Assembly: GCA_019279435.1 (NCBI GenBank)
Contig: JAAALK010000284.1
Location: 20,007,778 to 20,071,777 of the forward strand
DNA: 64,000 bases
Direction: 5' to 3'
DNA from: Zizania palustris
Lineage: Eukaryota > Streptophyta > Magnoliopsida > Poales > Poaceae
Every line of letters begins with the position of its first letter. The stretch's first letter is position 1. This document shows positions 55,150 through 64,000 of the stretch, piece by piece. The translations under genes were made by a program, and so were the position numbers. A model generated the notes under the pieces. The model was given only the letters and a program-made list of their open reading frames with translations. It did not search any database and was not told the origin of the DNA.

Positions 55150-56640
55150 TAACTAGCAAATTCAAAAGTTTACACCCTAGGCCCAAGACTCATGTGCGTG
55201 TGAGATAATATATCGGTACCTTCTAGCACGAGACACGCTAGGTGCAGCGAAAGAAGATGTTGGAGCAGCGCGTCAAGCCTCTCCTCGCTTCGTCCTTGTC
55301 ATCCTTCGCCGATCCGATCGATGAAGACGACGTAGTCATTCGCATGTATATGTCCACGAGCGTTGCTATTGGAGCAACGCCTCCACAGAATCCACACGTA
55401 TAGGGATGGAGTACCTCCCACGGCAGCGTGCTAGCATCACACGTGAGAGACGGGGATCCTTCACCTCAATGTTTGAGATCAAGAAAGGAAGGAGAGAATT
55501 CTTGGGTGGCTAGGTCTAATCTAGGCTTATTGCTTGCCCCAAGACATCCTCCTCCTCTCCTTTTATAGGGCTGAGGGCCCCCTGGTCATCCTCATCCTGA
55601 AACCCTAAAAATCGTAACAGATCCAATCTATTTTCCCACGTTGGAACTTCCGACAGGGTATTTTAGATCTCTCGATACAGTATGGACACGCAATAGATCC
55701 AATCTGTTATCGCCCACCTCAGAACTTCCGATTAGTATAAAATTCCCTGATTCCGAATCAGAACTTCTAGCTCATCGGAACTTCCGATACCATATCGGAA
55801 CTTCCGAAGCAACATTTGCTCTCTATATCGAGACCAGAAAATAACCAGAACTTCCGATACTTCCTATCGGAACTCCTGATCCATGGAATTTTCTTGGGCA
55901 TAACCTTCAATCTCTCACTTGCAAAAGAACCAATTCTTTGCAGGTTTTAATCCATCCCCTTAAGTGTGTGACCCGATAGGTTCATACACTAACGGATGTT
56001 TACCAGAAACCGTTTCGGACTCACTGATCAATAGCGGTACCTGGCAGCACATATTGACCCCCGAAAGCGTACAAAATCAAATTTTCATGAACCTTGATGT
56101 ACTCAAGCACTAGTCCCTTTACCGCGCGCCATCAGCCAAGCTCAAGGCAAGATACGTGCCACCCTTGTTGGTTAGCTCGACATTTCACTCGATCAAGTAT
56201 TGAATTCAAATCATTACTAGCTCCTTAGTCATAGTGGCATGGTCATGCACTTTTCCAATCCAATACCTCGAGAGACCCAGAGACGACTCTCCCGTTATTA
56301 TGAGGGGTAAATTCCATCTTGACCGCTCACATCCCAAGACATGTTTCACAACACACCTAAAAACAACTCTTATTACTACCCTATTATGGAATAGCGTTAG
56401 GAAGCATCTAAGTATGTCACTACGAATTCTGGAATCAAATGATGATCTCAAGTCCAAGGACTCTATAGGTACACCATTTGAGATGACAACTGTTGCCACA
56501 TTACAATAACAATCCCAGCAGTATTTCAAGTGGGTATGTCCAATACCATGTTCACCAACATGTGTCCACATCACTGATTTGACATCTCTAAGTCTATGAT
56601 CTGTGAAACACAATCATCAATCAATCAGATGTACTAATCC
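55150..56640 (-). mobile_element. LTR-like block, minus-oriented
   Basis: On the minus strand a TATA box CTATAAAAGGAGAGG lies at about 55568-55554, upstream of a GC-rich leader-like stretch. GGAACTTCCGAT-type words are dense at 55640-55890, shared with 1780-2060. Open frames here are not protein-like. The element type is not resolved. Confidence 0.45.
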
Positions 56641-56655
56641 ATGTATCATCACTAT

Positions 56656-57145
56656 TGGCGTAAAAGATTACGCTAATAGGTTTTTAGAGATTAAAAACTA
56701 ACAAACGAAGTGTTTGTGAAGTGAACTATTTCAAGCCTCTGAATTGGATAATAGCTCGAAGTAATTCGAAGTTGTGTATTGAATAACTGAGTATTTGATC
56801 CTCATTACAGGGTAAAATGGGGGTATTTATAGGTGAAAGTCTTAAGGAAAACACCTTTTTACCCCTCAATTACAACCTACATAGTGGAGACTATTCGGTA
56901 CCCCTAATAGGGTTAAAATGGTAAAAGACTAATCTAATCAAAAAAAGATAAGTCTTCCATCCTTGCTGTTAGATAAGCTCTCTAAAGATTCAACCTTCGA
57001 AGTTATACTCCGAACAGAAGTCTGCATTGATTCTTCGAACTTGATCACGTACTAAACCGGAGTTAATACTGGAACTTCGGTTTAGTAGATTGCCTTTGTC
57101 TTATTGTTGTAGAGACCCTGAGGATGAAGTATTTTTCCCCCAACA
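56656..57145 (-). repeat. 3' LTR of the Tat element
   Basis: On the minus strand it starts TGTTGGGGGAAAAATAC and ends CTTTTACGCCA (490 bp). A TATA box CCTATAAATACCCCC lies at about 56834-56820. The duplication partner is outside the window. Confidence 0.75.
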
Positions 57146-57563
57146 GTAGCCCCTCGAATACGCTTCTCCATATGATCTGTAAGGTTAGGAGAGCAGTATA
57201 TGCAAGAAAAATAATCATGCGTAAGGGTTAATAAAATTTATCAACCTTCGGAATATGCAAAAATTTAGAACTTCGAATCGATTTCTAAGAGAGTTATATT
57301 CGAACAACTCTGAAATCAATTTCTATGAAGTCGAAAAGACCTTTAGACTCAGAAAAAAATAGTCGTTATCTTTTTCCTTTCAGAAGAAGCTATAACGTTT
57401 GCGTTGATTTCGTAAGTAGTAACGGTCAAGAAGACAGAACGCCAAGTCTGAATGGTAAAAAAATCAGGAGTCCAGGCTATAAATAGAAGACCCAGAAACA
57501 TCCAAGATACCTTTCTCACCGTCCTCGCGCAATCCGCCATTTAGCCTCCAAACTTTAGCTCCA

Positions 57564-60500
57564 ATGACCCTGTTCCGCTTGATGGCGAAGACAAGCTTCA
57601 AGGCTCCCGGTGCGACCTCGGCCTTAGCCCAGCATCAAGCCATGGCAGCAGCAGCGGTGGCGGCACCTTCGGGGAATCCCCAACAAGTCGGACCCCATGA
57701 CCTTCTCCTGGCCTCCTCAAAGTACTCTAAACAGTCCTATAAGTTGGGGCCATCCACCTACAAGAAGAAGACAATCACAACAATAGTTGCAGGGAAACTT
57801 AGCCCAGGGGTTAATGTCTGCAAACCCGTAAAGGAAGCCATCCCTTCGCCTCGACCCGGAGAAGTCGTCGTTTTCAAAGCCTTCTTCGAAGAGGAGTTGG
57901 GGCTTCCAGGGGTGGACTTTCTGTCGGAGGTACTGGATCTTTTCCACGTTACTCTTCCTCAGCTATCTCCGAATGTGATAGCATGCCTCGCTATCTTCGA
58001 GTGGGCACTGCGAGCCGAAGGCTGTGAAGGGAGAGCAGAAATATTCGCAGCACTTCACAAAGCCTCCTGCCAACCAAAGACTTACCAGGGCTTCAGAGGA
58101 GAAAAGATTGTAGTGGCCTTAGGTAGCATCAACTTCAGACTCCGGGATGAGTTCCAACTGCAATTTCCAGCGAAGGCCATCAATGCCAGATGGTACACAG
58201 ATTGGATTCTTCGGTGGTTCTACGCCGAAGTTGGAGCAGACGGCAGTTTGGCCGGGCCTCTGCAAGATATATATTTCCGAAGGGAAGCCGAAGTTCATCT
58301 AGACCCCGGCTAGCTCGAAGCTCATCTTAATCTGCTTCAAAGGATTAGTCGCTGCATGAGCATGCGAGACTTAGCGAAGGAGTTCATCGGGCTCTAGATT
58401 CCACCTCTGATGGCCAACTTGCCTGTTAACTTTGAAGAGGATCCAGAGGGTGGACTCCAAAAAATTTCTTCGAGTTCGAGCTCTGCAGGTAACTTCGAAA
58501 ACTACAACATGCTTCATGTATGATCATTTCATAAAAGATGACAAATAAAAACTCAATTTTCAGCTCCACAAGCCTCATTGACTTCGGAGCAAGTCATTCG
58601 GACATTGGAAAAGATTCTTGGGGCTCCTACCCCCGCTGAAAAGAATGGAGGGTGAAACTGGTAGGCAGCTAGGAGCGATTCAACTGGGTGTGGGGCGTAT
58701 TCGGAGTCGTCGCCCATTCTCTTCTAGACTGGGTTCCTTCCGAGACTGGTCCGAAGAAGAGAAAAGCCGAGGCTAGGACTTCGGCACCAGCCAAGACTCC
58801 CGTGAAGAAGTTTGCCTATAAACCTAAGAACGTGGCCCCATCCAAGTCCACCACTTCGTCTTCAGATTCATCTGAGGATGAAGGAGAAAGAGAAATGTAA
58901 AGTGTCTTTATAGACCTTGTTACCGGGGACGAAGAGGCGCGAGCGGATGTCAAAGTCGTGGCCCCTGGTGAAGCAGCGGCCGTGCCAGCTACGCCAGACA
59001 ACTCCGAACAGGCCGGGACTTCGAACGTCCTGCCAGACCATCCAAGCCAAGAAGCCCCTACTGCTGAAAGCAGAGTCGAAGTAGCAGCTGATCAATCTTT
59101 GATTCCAGACGAAGTGGTAACTGTTGCTCCAAGAGAGGTTCCAACAGCTAACCCTTCGGTTCATGACTCCGAATCTGCGAAGGCTGCGCCTGAGACTTCA
59201 ACATCTCCGAAGTCAATTCCGGAGGAAGTTACAAAAATGGGGCCTGGAAAAGGTAAAGGGAAAATGGATCCTTTTCCTGCTCCGAACTTTGGATTGACTC
59301 CGTCGGAATCTACAGATGGGGGACAGTCTGCAGAAGGGGGTCAATCCACCGATGCCTCCGGGAATGCGGCGCTGCGCTCCAGCCCTTCACCCAGTGAAGA
59401 CGATCAACGAGCCTTGTCAATGCTCCCCCTCTTAGCTCCTTTCCTGGAGTGGAGGACCGGGCTTCAGACTCAGCTAGAGCTTTTGGCTCGAGCCAATCGC
59501 GAAGTCGGGGAGACTAACTTGGTGGGTATACTCGAGGAAGCTGAGGGGTCAGAGTTGGATGCAGCTTTGGAGCGGGCAGCATACCAGGTACGAAGTATCT
59601 GCAATAACAGGGTTAGTTTCAACTTATAAATAGTTTCTCACATCGCTTTTTCCTTCGCAACAAATAGTCTTGGCTCGAGCTACGGCTATTTCGAACGAGC
59701 AGGAATGCATTCGTCTTAACGAGAAGATTACTGCCCTCCAAGGGAGTCTTGAAAGCTCCAAAATTCAAACTTCTAGCTTGGACGAGATGGTAGCAGCGGA
59801 GAGGAAAGCTAGACTTGGTCTGGAAGCTGCTAATCAGAATCTCGAAGCCGAACAAATCATGCTTCGGGCTGAAATAGAGAGAATGCGGACGGAGCAAGCA
59901 ACCGCGGGGGCTGAGCTGGTCAAGCTTCGAGAAGAACAAACGAAGTCAATGGAAGAGGCCAACGACTTGCTCAGTCAGAAGAACTCCTTGGTCACGGAGG
60001 CAGCCAGGCTATCTTCTTTGATAGACGAGCTGTCTTCGTCAAGGGATATTTTGGCCGAAGACAAGGTGAAGTCTAAGAAGGTAGCTGTGGAGACCATGGA
60101 CAACCTTCTGGGTGTCTTAGAATACTTCGGTACTTCTTGGACATTACCTTTGACTGGCGACGTCCCCTTGTTGCGACGATTGAAGATGATCCAAGGAGTG
60201 GCGAAGATGATGAAGACAGCGGGTATTCGGTATGGAGAAATCTCCGGCCAAGTATCCGCTCTCGGAATACTTCGCTACTACGAAGATCTAGGGCTATCAG
60301 TAGCACCAGACTCAGGGGCGGCTCCCATTACCTTCGATGACAACCGGCTATTAAACCCTTCCGAAGACGTGGCCGCAGCCTAGCAAGCCTTCCAAGCATC
60401 TTGGAGAGCCGAAGGTCAATCGGCGATCAAGGCTTGGATTGATGAAGGACTTCGCCAGAAACAAGCTCGGTCGCACGCTTCGAGTAGCCAGCCTCCGCTA

Positions 60501-61075
60501 GACCCGAAGGTCTAGTTTTGTTTAGGGCTCCGAACATGTAAAAATTTATGCTTTCATCTGTTATGAATGAAGACTTATTTGGAAATGTTTTTAGGCTTTT
60601 CGACCTCTTATGGATGATCTCGAAGTGTTAGAAGTTAACGAAGAGCTTCGCTTACTATGGGCTACCTTCGAAATTCTAAGACCTCACAAACGACCTCGAT
60701 TTTTGATTCCTCGAGAAAGCTCCGGTGTGATTGCGCCCACAATATACAAAGATATATTGTCTTACATTAAAGAGGAGGAAAAAGAAGTTAACTTGGAAAC
60801 TTCGTCTTCTGAAGACGTTGAATGGTCCGAAGAAGAGAATACTACTGAAGAACAAACAAAGAAACCTGAACAACTTCGAAGCTGGGAGAGAAGCCCCGAG
60901 TGACTTCGAACTTGGGCTGAACTCCAACAGGAACAAAAAGATTTCCGAGCTTCAAAAGGAGGGAGAAGAGTTGAACGTAAAGTTACTAAGACTCCCGGCT
61001 CCGGAACTAGTCGTTTTGGCCTTAGCGGTAGCTCTAGGGATCGAAGGGGCCTTCGCTTCCTTCTTGGTATAGATA
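57564..61075 (+). pseudogene. Antisense, intron-bearing ORF set of the Tat element (Transposase_28-type)
   Basis: The first segment (57564-58488) encodes a domain of the plant 'putative gypsy type transposon' family (PF04195-like), with ELGLPGVDFLSEVLDLFHV and INARWYTDWILRWFY; TAG codons interrupt it at 58311 and further on. GT-AG introns are visible at 58489-58563 and 59588-59667. The second segment (58564 on) has a Ser/Lys linker and a Pro/Ser/Glu-rich part (58958-59587). The third (59668-60383) is a long coiled coil (AAERKARLGLEAANQNLEAE, ELVKLREEQTKSMEEANDLL) ending GRQSAI-like helices after a stop. More acidic frames follow to 61072. Junction phases are off by one in places, so this copy is decayed. 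Confidence 0.7.
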
Positions 61076-61329
61076 CAGACTTTTCGTAATGTAATGTAAT
61101 CTGTTCGAATGATAAAGATTAAAGTTTTAAAATTGTCTCCCTACTTCCCAGCCCCTCTTTGGATGTAAGCAACTTCGAAATTTGGTCGAAGATGGTTACG
61201 CGCAACGAAAATAACTTTAGTTAGGAGTACAATTTTGGAGGCTCAGAGCCCCTTAACAACTTAGAGATTGATTAGAATCTCAAAGAATGTCTTCGACTAC
61301 TTAGAGTCTGAAAACTGGTAACTTAGTAC

Positions 61330-61625
61330 TTTTTGTTTGAATGTAGTCGCTTCGAACTAGTTTTTCGGATACCTTAGCATCCAAAACAATCGGTCACTTT
61401 GGACTCTTTTTACAGACATTCGAAGCTATCAGCTCAAAGCCTGTTTTGTTTGGCCTCCTTCGGCTCTATTTGCGAATACTATCAAACTAGTGGTTCAGAA
61501 TTCGCATAGTGGTCTCCTTGGACTCTTTTTACGGATGCTTTCAAGCCGAAGCCTGGAATACATATCATTTGGTCTCCTTGGACTCTTTTTACAGATGCTT
61601 TCAAGCCAGTGACTTGGAATCCATT
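61330..61625. repeat. 60-bp tandem repeat in the Tat spacer
   Basis: Units headed by GGTCWCYTTGGACTC-like words start at 61392, 61452 (diverged), 61511 and 61571, a regular 59-60 base spacing. The best-matching unit has TTTTTACAGATGCTTTCAAG. A further, weaker copy lies to the left. Confidence 0.85.
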
Positions 61626-62024
61626 TTTCTATGACTTTGCCACCTCGTCGGAAGCTTCGAACCAGTGGTTCGAAGTCTGCAAAATTGGTTCAAATGAATG
61701 ACACTTCCCTTACAACCAACTTCGTTCTTCCAGTGCGTCCACTAGAAGTAGGAAGTATTTGAGAGGTAGGCATTATCTGAACCATGAACTTTATTAATTC
61801 AGAAGGTGTTTTCAAATGATTACAAGGAGCCCCTATGCGAAATATCTCTTTAAGTGCTCCGCATGCTAGGCATGCTTTAACTCTTCGCCTTCTAAATTAG
61901 CTAGCTTAAAATAATCAGGGCATCCTGAACAGAGAATAATGTATGGACCTTCCCACTTATTTCCTAATTTCCCTAGTGCTATAATGCTTCGCAAAACTAG
62001 ATGACCTGGTTTAAGTTCGTTAAG

Positions 62025-64000
62025 CTAAACCTTTGGGTCAAACCAAGTCTTCGTTTGCTGCTGATATTTCGACAAATTGGCGACAACTCGAAGTCTTGTT
62101 TCTTCTGTTAAATCAAGCGAAGTTTGCCTTTCTCCTTCGATTTCAGGTTTGGTGCTGCGAAGAGATCCTCCTTTAAGCTCTGTTGGCGTCATAGCTTCAT
62201 CTCTGAATAATAATCTGAAAGGAGTGAAGCCTGTGGACCTTGTTTGAGTGGTCCGAATTGACCATAAAATCTTCGGGAGCTCTTCAGTCCACAACCCCTT
62301 TGCCAACCCTACTATTCTTCGATTCAGCCCTGACAAGATATTACCATTGGCCCTTTCGACAGCTCCATTAGACTGAGGATGGCGCACAGTGGCAAAGCAT
62401 ATTTGTATGCCAAGATCTTCGCAAAACTTCCTGAAGGGCTCTGCATTAAATTGTGTCCCATTGTCAACTGTGAGCTGTCGAGGCACTCCGAACCTGCATA
62501 TAATATTTTTCCAGAAAATTTTTTTGTACATTATTTGAAGTGATAGTTGTGAGGGATTCTGCTTCGACCCACTTGGAAAAATACTCAATTACTACCACTG
62601 CGAATTTCAGATTTCCTTTTGCTACTGGGAAGGGGCCAATGAGATCCATGCCCCATCTGGCCATGGGCCAAACTGGAGCAATGACTTGAAGAGTTGTTGG
62701 CGGACGATGACTTCGTCTTCCCATCCATTGACAACCTTGGTATGTGCGGACTAAGCTCTCCGCATCAGCTACTATTGTAGGCCAATAAAGCCTCTAGCGA
62801 AGTGTTTTTCCTACCAAAGCCCGAGGGGCCAGATGGTACCACAAAGGCCTTCATGAATTTCTCGGAGCATCTCTTGACCTTCGACTTGAGATATACATCG
62901 GAGCAGAGGGGAACATACTCTGGCCTTGTAAAGAATACCGTTGATTATATGATAATTTCGAACTCTTAACTTCAACCTCGAAAGTTGTGGCCCTTCAGGC
63001 AAATTTGCCTCACCTTGCAACAATTCCCTAATTGAGCTTCACCAATCAGTGCTTGGAATGCAAAGAAATTCCGCAGAAGGAATCTGTGGCACCGAAGGCG
63101 AAGTAAGCTCTTCGTAAAAAGCTCCTTTCGGAATGTCCATAGCTTCGACTGCAGCTTTTGCTAAGGTATCGGCTTGCATATTTTCAGCTCTTGGTATACT
63201 TCAGATGGAAATCCCTTTAAATGCTGCTTCGATCTTACGGATCTCTTCCAAATATTTTTCAAGCTGCGAGTGACGAACTTGAAAACTTTTATCAACGTGC
63301 CCTGCTACAATTTGAGAATCTGTTTTAATAACAACTCTTGTAGCACCCAAAGCACGCGCCTTTTGAAGTCCTAACAAAATTCCTTCATACTCCGTTGTAT
63401 TATTGGTGAACTTAAAGTTGAGCCTTGCGGAGTACATTGCTCTTTGCCCTGAAGGCGAAATTATTACTACTCTGATGCCTGCTCCAGACGCTTGGAAAGC
63501 TCCGTCGGAGTATATAGTCCAAATTCCTTCATTGATTTCTCCGGAGCCCATACTGCGGATGGAGTCCACTCTGCCACAAAATCTACCACTACATGTGACT
63601 TGATTGTTGTCCTTTCCTATGAAGGAGATGCCGAAGGTGCTAGTTCAACAGCCCATTTTCCAATTCTTCCGTAGAATCTTTGCTTCGGAGAATATCTCCA
63701 AGGGATACGAAGTTGGTACAATCACATTATGTGCTAGAAAATAATGTCTCAATTTTCTCGAAGCCATTATCAGAGCATAGGTGAACTTCTCAAGCTCGGA
63801 ATATCTGTTTTTGCTCCAGACAATGCTTCGGATACAAAATAGACTGGATTCTGTACCAACTTCCCATTGAAATCAATTTCTCTGACAAGGACGGCACTGA
63901 CAGCGGAGCCAGTAGCTGCAAGGTAGAGGAGTAGGGTTTCATCCGCAATGGGCACAGTGAGTGTAGCAAGGTTTACTGAGATAATTTTAATATCATCAAA
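62025..64000 (-). pseudogene. Gypsy pol: RT tail, RNase H, second RNase H, integrase
   Basis: Minus strand, in order: the end of RT/RNase H (63955-63770; LLLYLAATGSAVSAVLVRE), an additional RNase H (63569-63201) with IYSDGAF, NNTTEYEGILLGL and IKTDSQIVAGHV carrying the expected D, E and D residues, an integrase zinc region (63023-62811), and the integrase core (62724-62025) with WGMDLIGPF, LTVDNGTQF and NGAVERANGN, i.e. a complete DDE set. Frame breaks lie near 63040, 62800 and 62520, so the copy is not functional as read. An arrangement with two RNase H domains is characteristic of Tat elements. Confidence 0.88.

Larger units (their letters stand above)
56656..64000 (-). mobile_element. Tat-lineage Gypsy retrotransposon with antisense gene, runs off right edge
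   Basis: On the minus strand: pol (from beyond 64000 to 62025), a repeat-bearing spacer, a large region with plus-strand ORFs (61075-57564), a purine tract CGAGGGGCTAC at 57156-57146, and the 3' LTR (57145-56656). A second RNase H domain after RT and an antisense ORF in a long 3' region are hallmarks of the Tat lineage (Retand, RIRE2, Grande). The 5' LTR and gag are outside the window. Confidence 0.85.

Noticed and set aside
56206..56613. 135-codon minus-strand frame
   Set aside because: It has no known domain and lies in an LTR-like block with mirror frames; likely chance.
62025..64000. Integrated pararetrovirus
   Set aside because: Integrase, LTRs and Tat-type second RNase H are retrotransposon features; no movement or coat protein region was seen.

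Overview
This window is nuclear DNA from a grass (Poaceae), most likely Oryza or a close relative. The reasons are GC-rich first exons, GT-AG introns, Stowaway and Tourist MITEs, a SMART element, nested Copia and Gypsy retrotransposons, and Tat-lineage Gypsy elements with an antisense gene. Nothing bacterial, organellar or viral was found.

Three host genes lie in the left half. A KIN-14 kinesin (+ strand, 13 exons, 5781-9642, 814 aa) converges on a P-type cyclin (- strand, two coding exons, 10240-11172, 237 aa). Further right, on the - strand, an ARIA-like armadillo/BTB gene fills 14619-36991. I could trace all 19 of its exons. Every splice phase agrees, and the single fault is one base apparently missing just after the ATG.

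The ARIA-like gene carries about 20 kb of introns packed with transposons. Intron 15 has a solo Copia LTR containing two nested hAT elements. Intron 13 has a Harbinger-type element with a nested solo LTR, a Tourist-like MITE, a 6.4-kb degenerate Copia element with two nested hATs, and another Tourist MITE. Intron 12 has a complete SMART element. Intron 8 has a Gypsy remnant with a nested hAT and part of an opposite-strand LTR element. Intron 6 has a 5S rRNA-derived retroposon. Most insertions can be closed to the base by their target-site duplications, giving a clear relative order of insertion.

The right half, from 37 kb on, has no host gene that I can recognise. It holds MITEs, a truncated Gypsy-type LTR, a 1000-base run of N (42681-43680), a young-looking - strand Copia element of the SIRE/Opie type with intact gag and integrase (43681-48604), two TTCGAA-rich LTRs, a CACTA-like end with palindromic subterminal repeats, a long hairpin, an LTR-like block, and a - strand Tat-lineage Gypsy element (56656 to the window end). 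The Tat element carries an intron-bearing antisense ORF on the + strand.

The best candidates for something new are a group of five non-autonomous hAT elements with CANNGTT termini and GGCG/CCTAGGCG-type subterminal arrays, all inserted into other transposons inside this one gene, and the 5S-derived SINE-like retroposon.
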